From assembly GCF_000720635.1 (NCBI RefSeq), contig NZ_JOCF01000049.1, positions 7,558-71,557 of the forward strand: a stretch of DNA of 64,000 nt. The letters run 5' to 3'. Shown one piece after another: positions 29,854 through 39,692 of this stretch. This DNA comes from Streptomyces sp. NRRL WC-3742. Its GTDB lineage: Bacteria > Actinomycetota > Actinomycetes > Streptomycetales > Streptomycetaceae. A program made the translations under genes and the position numbers. The first letter of the stretch is position 1; every line of letters starts with the position of its first letter. Below the pieces are notes generated by a model that made no database searches, had not been told where the DNA came from, and saw only the letters and a list, made by a program, of their open reading frames with translations.

Positions 29854-29995
29854 CGGCGTCCCCGCAGTTGTAGCGCAAGCAAAACGAGCAGAACACCCCT
29901 CAATGGGGAGAAGTCGCACTACGCGGAGAAGGCTCCCGCCGTCGGCCGCCCGCTCCTACCGTTCCGGGTCAAGCACCACACCCCGGAGGAAATGC

Positions 29996-30025
29996 ATGAG
30001 CGAGCGAAGCGAGGCGGGGGCATGA
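29996..30025 (+). CDS. Nine-codon leader ORF, MSERSEAGA
   Basis: ATG at 29996 encodes MSERSEAGA and stops at TGA 30023-30025, overlapping the ATG of the ABC ATPase (30022) as ATGA. The strong GGAGGA at 29985-29990 is 6 nt from this ATG, a better spacing than for the in-frame ATPase ATG at 29992 (2 nt). Translation of the ATPase would then depend on translation of the leader. I recall that sequences like GAGCGAAGCGAG are common at streptomycete gene starts, so the peptide itself may be unimportant. Confidence 0.45.
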   Translation: MSERSEAGA

Positions 30026-30840
30026 CGGCGACCCCGGCGATCCCGGCGATCGAGCTGATCGGCGCGACGAAACGGTTCCGCACACCGTCCGGCGCCCTGC
30101 ACACCGCCGTCCGCGACCTCGACCTGACCGTTGCCGAGGGCGAGTTCGTCGCCGTCGTCGGCCCGACCGGCTGCGGCAAGTCCACCACCCTGACCCTGGT
30201 CAGCGGCCTGGAGGAACCCACCGAGGGCGACGTACGGGTGCACGGCGCGCCCGTCACCGGGATCGACCCGAAGGTCGGCTTCGTGTTCCAGCAGGACGCC
30301 GTCTTCCCCTGGCGCACCGTGCTGTCCAACGTGATGGCCGGCCCGCGCTTCCGCGGCGTGCCCGCCGCCGAGGCCAGGGAGCGCGCCCGCGACTGGCTCG
30401 GCCGCGTCGGCCTGGGCGCCTTCGAGGACCGCTACCCCCACCAGCTCTCCGGCGGCATGCGCAAGCGCGTCGCCCTCGCCCAGACCTTCGTCAACGACCC
30501 GGCGATCCTGCTCATGGACGAGCCGTTCTCGGCGCTGGACGTGCAGACCCGGGCCCTGATGTCCGACCAGCTGCTGGAGCTCTGGGCCGGCACGGGCTCC
30601 TCCGTCGTCTTCGTCACCCACGACCTGGACGAGGCCATCGCGCTCGCCGACCGCGTCGTGGTGATGACCGCCGGGCCCGCCACCGTCAAGGAGGTCTTCA
30701 CCGTCGACCTGCCGCGCCCGCGCACCGTGGAGGCCGTCCGGCTGGAGCCCAGGTTCGTCGAGCTGTACCGCGAGATCTGGGCCTCCCTCGGCGAAGAGGT
30801 GCGCATCACCCGTGAGAGAGGAGCGGGTCGTGCCGCTTGA
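30022..30840 (+). CDS. ABC importer ATP-binding protein (SsuB/TauB-like)
   Basis: A 272-residue ATPase with all motifs intact: Walker A GPTGCGKST, Q-loop FVFQQDAVFPW, signature LSGGMRKRVALA, Walker B ILLMDEPFSALD and the switch His in VFVTHDLDEA. The FPWRTV stretch after the Q-loop is typical of nitrate/sulfonate/taurine importers. I favour the ATG at 30022, coupled to the leader ORF; an alternative in-frame start at 29992 would add ten residues. It forms an operon with permease and binding protein. Confidence 0.93.
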   Translation: MTATPAIPAIELIGATKRFRTPSGALHTAVRDLDLTVAEGEFVAVVGPTGCGKSTTLTLVSGLEEPTEGDVRVHGAPVTGIDPKVGFVFQQDAVFPWRTVLSNVMAGPRFRGVPAAEARERARDWLGRVGLGAFEDRYPHQLSGGMRKRVALAQTFVNDPAILLMDEPFSALDVQTRALMSDQLLELWAGTGSSVVFVTHDLDEAIALADRVVVMTAGPATVKEVFTVDLPRPRTVEAVRLEPRFVELYREIWASLGEEVRITRERGAGRAA

Positions 30841-31714
30841 GAGCACCGAGACGGTCGAGACCGCCGAGGCCGCCCCGGCCCCCGCCGTCGTCACCAGCAG
30901 GACCGAGGCCCGCCAACGCGCCGCCCGCAACAGGAAGTTGGGCGTGTACGGGGCCAGGGCCGGCGTCCTGGTCGCCTTCCTCGGGCTGTGGGAGCTGTGT
31001 GCCCGCACCGAGGTGATCGACCCGTTCAACTTCTCCCAGCCGTCGAGGATCTGGGACCAGATCTGGCAGTGGATCACCCACGGCACCGCCCAGGGCTCCC
31101 TCGGCGAACAGATCGGCTACACCCTGTACGAAGCCCTGGCCGGCTGGGTGGTCGGCGTCATCGGCGGCGTGCTGCTCGGCATCACCCTGGGCCGCATCCG
31201 CTTCCTCGCCGACGTGCTCGGGCCCTACATCAAGGTGCTCAACGCCATCCCGCGCATCGTGCTCGCCCCGATCTTCCTGATCTGGTTCGGCCTCGGCCCG
31301 GCCTCCAAGATCGCCTCCGCCGTGGTGCTGGTCTTCTTCCCGGTGTTCTTCAACGCCTTCCAGGGCGCCCGCGAGGTCGACCGCAACCTCGTCGCCAACG
31401 CCCGCATCCTGGGCGCCTCCAACCGCAAGGTCACCCTCCAGGTGGTCATCCCCGCCGCCACCACCTGGATCTTCACCAGCCTGCACGTCAGCTTCGGCTT
31501 CGCGCTGATCGGCGCCATCGTCGGCGAGTACATCGGCGCCACCAAGGGCCTGGGCCTGCTCGTCGCCGCCGCCCAGGGCACCTTCAACGCGGCCGGCGTG
31601 TACGCCGCCATGACCATCCTCGCCGTCGTCGCGCTGTTCACCGAGGGGCTGCTGACCTTCGCCGAGAAGAAGCTCTTCCGCTGGAAGCCCGCCGACGCGG
31701 GCGACGGCCGCTGA
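30830..31714 (+). CDS. ABC importer permease (SsuC/TauC-like)
   Basis: A 294-residue permease with about six membrane segments and the BPD_transp_1 EAA-like loop NARILGASNRKVTLQVVIPAATTWI. The GTG at 30830 has GAGAGGAG six to seven bases upstream and overlaps the ATPase by 11 nt; another GTG at 30812 is possible. A cytoplasmic N-terminus of some 40 residues precedes the first span. Partner of the flanking ATPase and binding protein. Confidence 0.93.
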   Translation: MPLESTETVETAEAAPAPAVVTSRTEARQRAARNRKLGVYGARAGVLVAFLGLWELCARTEVIDPFNFSQPSRIWDQIWQWITHGTAQGSLGEQIGYTLYEALAGWVVGVIGGVLLGITLGRIRFLADVLGPYIKVLNAIPRIVLAPIFLIWFGLGPASKIASAVVLVFFPVFFNAFQGAREVDRNLVANARILGASNRKVTLQVVIPAATTWIFTSLHVSFGFALIGAIVGEYIGATKGLGLLVAAAQGTFNAAGVYAAMTILAVVALFTEGLLTFAEKKLFRWKPADAGDGR

Positions 31715-31760
31715 CCCCAGGCCGCTGACCCTCCGTACGTCCGAAAAGAGGCCCCCACCC

Positions 31761-32834
31761 ATGCGCCCCCACTCGATCAACAGAGCCGCCGCCCTCGCCC
31801 TCGCCGCCGCCCTGCTCGTCCCGCTCACCGCCTGCGCCAACGACGCCGCCACCTCCACCCACGGCGCCGCCGCCCCCGCCGGGCAGAAGGTCGACGGCCC
31901 CACCGTCAAGATCATGGTCGGCGGCCTGGACAAGGTCATCTACCTGCCCGCCATGCTCACCCAGCGCCTCGGCTTCTTCGCCGAGGCGGGCGTCAACGTC
32001 GAGCTGATGAGCGAGCCCGCCGGCGTCAACGCCACCACCGCCCTGCTCGCCGGCGACGTCCAGGGCGCCGTCGGCTTCTACGACCACACCATCGACCTCC
32101 AGGCCAAGGGCAAGAACGTCGAGTCCGTCGTCCAGTTCTCCCAGGCCCCCGGTGAGGTCGAGATCGTCTCGACCAAGCAGGCCGACGCGATCAGGTCCGG
32201 TGCGGACTTCAAGGGCAGGAAGCTCGGCGTCACCAGCATCGGTTCCTCCACCGACTTCCTCACCAAGTACCTCGCCGTCAAGAACGGCACCAGCGTCAGC
32301 GAGTTCAGCCCCATCGCCGTCGGCGCCGGCCAGACCTTCATCGCCGCCCTCCAACAGGGCAGCATCGACGCCGGCATGACCACCGACCCCACCGTCGCGA
32401 ACATCCTCGACAAGGGCCTCGGCAAGGTCCTCTACGACATGCGCACCCCCGAGGGCTCCCGCCAGGCGCTCGGCGGTCTCTACCCCTCGTCCTCGCTGTA
32501 CATGAACATCGACTGGGTGGAGAAGAACAAGGACACCACCCAGAAACTCGCCAACGCCTTCGTCAAGACCCTCAAGTGGATGTCCACCCACAGCCCCGAG
32601 GAGATCGCCGCGAAGATGCCCGCCGACTACGCGCAGGGCGGCGCCGCCCAGTACGCCGCCGCGATCAAGGCCACCCTGCCGATGTTCACCACCGACGGCG
32701 TCATGCCCGCCGACGGCCCCAGGACCGTGCTCGCCGTGCTCGCCGCCTTCCACCCGGACGTCAAGGGCAAGGAGGCGACGATCGACCTCGCCAAGACCTA
32801 CACCACCGAGTTCGTGGGCAAGGCCACCGGCTGA
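31761..32834 (+). CDS. Solute-binding lipoprotein of the ABC importer
   Basis: A 357-residue lipoprotein with signal peptide MRPHSINRAAALALAAALLVP and lipobox LTAC. The mature part is an NMT1/THI5/SsuA-like periplasmic-binding fold (VKIMVGGLDKVIYLPAMLTQRLGFFAEAGVNVEL; GAVGFYDHTIDLQAKGK; GRKLGVTSIGSSTDFLTKYL). Ligands of this family include sulfonates, nitrate, pyrimidine precursors and aromatics; nothing here decides between them. It is the last gene of the operon; the CitA/CitB-type system is divergent and could regulate it. Confidence 0.92.
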   Translation: MRPHSINRAAALALAAALLVPLTACANDAATSTHGAAAPAGQKVDGPTVKIMVGGLDKVIYLPAMLTQRLGFFAEAGVNVELMSEPAGVNATTALLAGDVQGAVGFYDHTIDLQAKGKNVESVVQFSQAPGEVEIVSTKQADAIRSGADFKGRKLGVTSIGSSTDFLTKYLAVKNGTSVSEFSPIAVGAGQTFIAALQQGSIDAGMTTDPTVANILDKGLGKVLYDMRTPEGSRQALGGLYPSSSLYMNIDWVEKNKDTTQKLANAFVKTLKWMSTHSPEEIAAKMPADYAQGGAAQYAAAIKATLPMFTTDGVMPADGPRTVLAVLAAFHPDVKGKEATIDLAKTYTTEFVGKATG

Positions 32835-32846
32835 GCCCACCGCACC

Positions 32847-32882
32847 GCGGTCCCGCGCCCACCCCCACGGGCGCGGGGCCGC
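32847..32882 (+). terminator. ABC operon terminator hairpin
   Basis: CCCGCGCCC (32852-32860) pairs with GGGCGCGGG (32869-32877) over an 8-nt loop, and the stem extends outward to about 14 bp with one G-U pair. It begins 13 bp past the binding-protein stop. Confidence 0.75.
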
Positions 32883-32902
32883 AGTCGGCCGGAGCCCGCG
32901 TT

Positions 32903-32970
32903 CGTTCAGAGCCCTCGTACGTTCAGGGCTCTCCTGCGTTCAGAGCCGTCCTACGTTCAGATCCCTCGTA
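32903..32970. repeat. Four 17-bp tandem repeats
   Basis: Four consecutive 17-bp units start at 32903, 32920, 32937 and 32954, each beginning CGTTCAG (first unit CGTTCAGAGCCCTCGTA). Differences are confined to the middle and end of the unit. The last unit overlaps the stop codon (32957-32959) and last residues of the minus-strand gene. The array lies between that gene and the hairpin of the ABC operon. Confidence 0.92.
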
Positions 32971-33859
32971 CGGAGAGCACGTCCATCCGCGAGGGTGTCC
33001 CCGCCGCCCGTCCGCAACTCTCCGGCCGCGCGGGCTCGCTGAACGCCTCGATCACGTCCACCTCCCACGCCCGGCCGTCCCGGTGCACCACCGACACCAG
33101 CCAGCGGCCCTCACCGTCCGGGCGCTGAGCCACCGTCAGCACGTCCACCGCCGTCTCGCCCGTCGCCAGCCGCACCGCGTGCTCCGCCGCCTGACCGGGG
33201 CGCGCCCAGCCCGAACAGCCCCGCGACCACTGCGGCACCACGTGCCCGGCCGCCGTGGCCGCCAGCACCTCCTTGGCGCTCTCCGCCGTCAGCCGCCCGT
33301 ACGCGTAGCCGTACGGCAGCACCAGCATCGTGGGGGAGAAGCGGTGCCCGCCCAGGTGCGTCACCTCCCACACCTCGCTGTGCCCGGCCGCCGCCAGGTC
33401 CGCCGCCAGCGGACGGCCCAGCAGCGCGCAGCAGCGGTCCCGCCGGCCGTTGGTGCACACCAGGGCCACCGGTCCGCCGACGTGCTCCGCCCCGAAACCC
33501 GCGTGGTCGCCCGCGCCCAGCGCCGCGAAGTCCAGCCCCAGCAGCTCCGCCGGGTCCGCCACCTGCGCCCGGCGCACCCAGCCCCGGCCCGGCACCGTGT
33601 GCGCCACGATCACCTCGTGCCGCGCCGAGGGCAGGCAGTCCGCGTGCCGGCCGGGCCGGCGGATCAGCGCCACCCGCACGCCGGTGCCCTCCGAGGCCGC
33701 GTCCAGGGCCTCGCCCACCGCCGCGTCCAGATGGCTCTCACCCAGGGCGTGCGCGCCCCAGGGGCCGTTCTGCTCCAGCAGCAGCCAGGTGGTCGCCGTC
33801 GCCGCCGTGGCGGCCAACGGCTCCGAAAGTTCGAGCGAAGCGCTCGCACAGGTACTCAC
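32957..33859 (-). CDS. Sucrase/ferredoxin-like protein
   Basis: A 300-residue Suc_Fer-like protein with a C-terminal thioredoxin-like ferredoxin domain. Cysteines stand in GRHADCLPSA, ALVCTNGRRDRCCALLG and WSRGCSG, with the family's VCTNGxxDxCC and GGHRFSPTMLVLP blocks; some of these would bind a [2Fe-2S] cluster. The start GTG at 33859 is favoured because a -10 box TAGCCT lies exactly 7 nt upstream, and an iron-box-like palindrome covers it. Family proteins are often iron-regulated in streptomycetes. Upstream in-frame sequence looks non-coding. It is downstream of parC on the same strand. Confidence 0.87.
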   Translation of the reverse strand: MSTCASASLELSEPLAATAATATTWLLLEQNGPWGAHALGESHLDAAVGEALDAASEGTGVRVALIRRPGRHADCLPSARHEVIVAHTVPGRGWVRRAQVADPAELLGLDFAALGAGDHAGFGAEHVGGPVALVCTNGRRDRCCALLGRPLAADLAAAGHSEVWEVTHLGGHRFSPTMLVLPYGYAYGRLTAESAKEVLAATAAGHVVPQWSRGCSGWARPGQAAEHAVRLATGETAVDVLTVAQRPDGEGRWLVSVVHRDGRAWEVDVIEAFSEPARPESCGRAAGTPSRMDVLSVRGI

Positions 33860-33861
33860 CG

Positions 33862-33878
33862 GAGTAAGGCTACCCTCA
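33862..33878 (-). promoter_or_regulatory. Iron-box-like site over a leaderless promoter
   Basis: Read on the minus strand, TGAGGGTAGCCTTACTC resembles the DmdR/IdeR iron box core (TTAGGTTAGCCTAACCT), agreeing at about 12 of 17 positions. It includes TAGCCT, a TANNNT -10 box 7 nt before the GTG. An iron-loaded repressor bound here would cover the promoter. The assignment is by eye. Confidence 0.5.
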
Positions 33879-33923
33879 CCGACCGGCGGGGGCCCGCCCC
33901 CGTGGGAGCGGGCCCCGTCACGC

Positions 33924-36374
<2,451 letters not shown>

Positions 36375-36465
36375 CGCGGCGGGGCTCCCTTACGTGTCGC
36401 TGGCGGTGTCACCAAAACGGGCCCGGCACCCGGGCCCACCGCGGCCCGTCAACAGGGCGCGGCGC

Positions 36466-36580
36466 CCCCATTGTGGACCCTCGCGCGGACACACCCGGCC
36501 AGCGGCCCTCTTCCGCCCCTGGCGAACGCACCGTCCGCGCGGACACGAACGCACCACTCGCGCGTTGCACCACAATGGGG
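36466..36580. promoter_or_regulatory. Symmetrical divergent promoter of parC and M16 genes
   Basis: CCCCATTGTGG (36466-36476) and CCACAATGGGG (36570-36580) are an exact 11-bp inverted repeat. Each contains CACAAT in the orientation of the gene it faces away towards, so both can be -10 boxes of divergent promoters. Between them, CGCGCGGACAC occurs at 36482-36492 and 36536-36546, and CGAACGCACC at 36523-36532 and 36546-36555, all direct repeats. No good -35 is seen on either strand. Confidence 0.5.
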
Positions 36581-36627
36581 GACGCCACACGAACCCCCGA
36601 CATCGACGACGGGAAGGACCCGAGCGC

Positions 36628-37989
36628 ATGGCCAACCCGGCCCCCGCCTCCCAGCGAGGCATCGCCATCACCGAGCACCGCCTGGCCAACGGCCTGCGCG
36701 TCGTCCTCTCCGAGGACCACCTCACCCCGGTCGCCGCGGTCTGCCTCTGGTACGACGTGGGCTCCCGCCACGAGGTCAAGGGCCGTACGGGCCTCGCCCA
36801 CCTCTTCGAACACCTTATGTTCCAGGGCTCCGCCAACGTCTCCAACAACGGGCACTTCGAGCTCGTCCAGGGCGCCGGCGGCTCCCTCAACGGCACCACC
36901 AGCTTCGAGCGCACCAACTACTTCGAGACCATGCCCGCCCACCAGCTCGAGCTCGCCCTCTGGCTCGAGGCCGACCGCATGGGATCCCTCCTCGTCGCCC
37001 TCGACGAGACCTCGATGGAGAACCAGCGCGACGTCGTCAAGAACGAGCGCCGCCAGCGCTACGACAACGTCCCCTACGGCACCGCCTTCGAGAAGCTCAC
37101 CGCGCTCTCCTTCCCCGACGGCCACCCGTACCACCACACCCCCATCGGCTCCATGGCCGACCTCGACGCCGCCACCCTCGACGACGCCCGCGCGTTCTTC
37201 CGCACCTACTACGCGCCCAACAACGCCGTCCTGTCCGTCGTCGGCGACATCGACCCCGAGCAGACCATCGCCTGGGTCGAGAAGTACTTCGGCACCATCC
37301 CTGCCCACGACGGCAAGCAGCCCCCGCGCTCCGGCGAACTCCCCGCCGTCATCGGCCGCGAGATCCGCGAACTCGTCCACGAGGACGTCCCCTCCCGCGC
37401 CCTCATGGCCGCCTACCGCCTCCCGCACGACGGCACCCGCGAAGCCGACGCCGCCGACCTCGCCCTCACCATCCTCGGCAGCGGCGAATCCAGCCGGCTC
37501 TACAACCGGCTCGTCCGCCGCGACCGCACCGCCGTCTCCGCCGGCTTCGGCCTGTTGCGCCTCGCCGGCGCCCCCAGCCTCGGCTGGCTCGACGTCAAGA
37601 CCTCTGGCGACGCCACCATCGCCCAGATCGACGCCGCCGTCGACGAGGAACTCGCCCGCTTCGCCGCCGAGGGCCCCACCGCCGAGGAACTCGAGCGCGC
37701 CCAGGCCCAGATCGAGCGCGAATCCCTCGACAGCCTCACCACCGTCGCCGGCCGCGCCGACGAACTCTGCCGCTACGCCGTCCTGTTCGGCGACCCCAAG
37801 CTCGTCAACGAGGCCCTCCCCAAGGTCCTCGACATCACCGCCGAAGAGGTCCGCGCCGTCGCCGAGGCCCGCCTCCACCCGGCCAACCGGGCCGTCCTCG
37901 TCTACGAGCCGACCGCGGTCGAGACCGACGACCCTTCCGACGCTTCCGACGCCGCCGACGCTTCCGACGAGGAGGGTGCCGCCGTATGA
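36628..37989 (+). CDS. M16 metallopeptidase, catalytic subunit
   Basis: A 453-residue zinc peptidase of the M16B (processing-peptidase-like) family. The inverted zinc motif HLFEH spans residues 58-62, with the distal glutamate expected in the ENQRDVVKNERR region. Start ATG at 36628 follows GGGAAGGA. No signal peptide, so cytoplasmic. The C-terminus is a small in-frame repeat, DPSDASDAADASDEEG. It overlaps the next M16 gene by 4 nt (ATGA); the two subunits should form a heterodimer. Substrate unknown. Confidence 0.92.
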   Translation: MANPAPASQRGIAITEHRLANGLRVVLSEDHLTPVAAVCLWYDVGSRHEVKGRTGLAHLFEHLMFQGSANVSNNGHFELVQGAGGSLNGTTSFERTNYFETMPAHQLELALWLEADRMGSLLVALDETSMENQRDVVKNERRQRYDNVPYGTAFEKLTALSFPDGHPYHHTPIGSMADLDAATLDDARAFFRTYYAPNNAVLSVVGDIDPEQTIAWVEKYFGTIPAHDGKQPPRSGELPAVIGREIRELVHEDVPSRALMAAYRLPHDGTREADAADLALTILGSGESSRLYNRLVRRDRTAVSAGFGLLRLAGAPSLGWLDVKTSGDATIAQIDAAVDEELARFAAEGPTAEELERAQAQIERESLDSLTTVAGRADELCRYAVLFGDPKLVNEALPKVLDITAEEVRAVAEARLHPANRAVLVYEPTAVETDDPSDASDAADASDEEGAAV

Positions 37990-39374
37990 GCACCGACCAG
38001 GCCCCCGCCATGACGTTCCACCCCCAGCCGCAGCCGGGAACCCCCAGCCCCTGGAACTTCCCCGCCCCCGAGCGCGCCGCCCTCGGCAACGGCATCACCG
38101 TCCTGCACTGCCACCGCCCCGGCCAGCAGCTCGTCGCCGTCGAGGTCCTCCTCGACGCCCCGCTCGCCGCCGAACCCGAGGGCCTCGACGGCATCGCCGC
38201 CATCCTCGCCCGCGCCCTCAGCGAAGGCACCGACACCCTCAGCGCCGAACAGTTCGCCGCCGAACTCGAGCGCGCCGGCGCCACCCTCGACGCCCACGCC
38301 GACCACCCCTGCGTGCGCGTCTCCCTCGAGGTCCCCGCCTCCCGCCTCCAGCGCGGCCTCACCCTCCTCGCCGACGCCCTGCGCGCCCCCGCCCTCCCCG
38401 AGGAGGAGATCGAGCGCCTCGTCGCCAACCGCCTCGACGAGATCGTCCACGAGCAGGCCAACCCCGCCCGGCGCGCCGCCAAGGCCCTCTACGCCGAGCT
38501 CTTCGACGCCGCCGACCGCCTCTCCCGCCCCCGGGCCGGCACCGCCGACACCGTCAAGAGCATCGACCGCGCCGCCGTCCGCGCCTTCTACGAGGCCCAC
38601 GTGCGCCCGGCCACCACCACCGTCGTCGTGGTCGGCGACCTCACCGGCACCGACCTGCCCGCCCTGCTCGAGAACACCCTCGGCACCTGGACCGCCGCCG
38701 ACGCGCGGCCCGCCGCCCTCGCCCCCGTCACCGGCGACGACCACGGCCGCGTCGTCATCGTCGACCGCCCCGGCTCCGTCCAGACCCAGCTGCTCATCGG
38801 CCGCATCGGCCCCGACCGCCACGACCCCGTCTGGGCCGCCCAGATCCTCGGCACCTACTGCCTCGGCGGCACCCTCACCTCCCGCCTCGACCGCGTCCTG
38901 CGCGAGGAGAAGGGCTACACCTACGGCGTCCGCGCCTTCGCCCAGCCGCTGCGCTCCGCCGCCGACGGCAACGGCCGCTCGCTGCTCGCCATCAGCGGCT
39001 CCGTCGACACCGCCTCCACCGCCCCGGCGCTGGAGGACACCTGGAAGATCCTGCGCACCCTCGCCGCCGAGGGCCTGACCGACGCCGAGCGCGACGAGGC
39101 CGTGCAGTTCCTGGTCGGCGTCGCGCCGCTCAAGTACGAGACCGCGGGCTCCGTCGCCGGCACCCTCGCCGACCAGGTCGAGCAGCACCTGCCCGACGAC
39201 TACCAGGCCGAGGTCTACCGGCAGCTCGCCGAACTGCCCACCGCCGCGGCCACCGAGGCCGTCGTCGCCGCCTTCCCGCCGGACCGCCTCGTCACCGTCC
39301 TCGTCGGCGACGCCGCCGTGATCGCCGAGGACGTGCGGGCGCTCGGCATCGGCGAGGTCACCGTCGTCAGCTGA
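37986..39374 (+). CDS. M16 peptidase-like non-catalytic subunit
   Basis: A 462-residue M16 homologue that lacks the HxxEH zinc motif; the corresponding segment reads GIAAILARALSEGT. It keeps the substrate-contacting glycine-rich and Arg/Tyr elements of the C-terminal half (GGTLTSRLDRVLREEKGYTYGVRAF). This split of roles is known for bacterial M16B heterodimers and mitochondrial processing peptidase. It starts within the stop of the catalytic subunit. The tail ends at 39374, followed by an intergenic region. Confidence 0.92.
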   Translation: MSTDQAPAMTFHPQPQPGTPSPWNFPAPERAALGNGITVLHCHRPGQQLVAVEVLLDAPLAAEPEGLDGIAAILARALSEGTDTLSAEQFAAELERAGATLDAHADHPCVRVSLEVPASRLQRGLTLLADALRAPALPEEEIERLVANRLDEIVHEQANPARRAAKALYAELFDAADRLSRPRAGTADTVKSIDRAAVRAFYEAHVRPATTTVVVVGDLTGTDLPALLENTLGTWTAADARPAALAPVTGDDHGRVVIVDRPGSVQTQLLIGRIGPDRHDPVWAAQILGTYCLGGTLTSRLDRVLREEKGYTYGVRAFAQPLRSAADGNGRSLLAISGSVDTASTAPALEDTWKILRTLAAEGLTDAERDEAVQFLVGVAPLKYETAGSVAGTLADQVEQHLPDDYQAEVYRQLAELPTAAATEAVVAAFPPDRLVTVLVGDAAVIAEDVRALGIGEVTVVS

Positions 39375-39692
39375 CGCCGCCGTTCGTCCCCGGCCCGGTG
39401 GAGCACCCGCTCCGCCGGGCCGGACGCGTCTGTAAATCCGTTGCGGGTGCCCGGCGTTCCATGGATAGATGTTCCCCGACGCACAGAACGTGCGAGCGCC
39501 GCGGATACAATGAAGGGAGGCGGTCACCATGCGGGTCGAGCGAACCGAACAACGCTCCCCAAGGCCGTTCCTCCCCTGTTCCGCCCCGGCCGCCTGAGCG
39601 CGCCCACCCCCGAACTTCCCCGAGCCGCACCGGGATTCTGCGCGCGGCACTCTCTCCTCAGCTCCACCCCGACCCATGGAGGTCGTTCCACC
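39375..39692. other. Leader region upstream of rtcB
   Basis: A 318-bp gap containing TACAAT (39506-39511), AAGGGAGG (39513-39520) and a 22-codon ORF (39529-39597). From there to the rtcB start I see no further gene. Confidence 0.5.
39529..39597 (+). CDS. Possible 22-residue leader peptide upstream of rtcB
   Basis: ATG at 39529 is placed 8 nt after AAGGGAGG and encodes a 22-residue peptide beginning MRVERTEQRS and ending CSAPAA before TGA. It ends 95 bp before rtcB. A TACAAT -10-like box lies 18 bp before the ATG. The ribosome site is the strongest in this gap, while the peptide resembles no family I know. It could be a regulatory uORF or a chance ORF. Confidence 0.35.
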   Translation: MRVERTEQRSPRPFLPCSAPAA

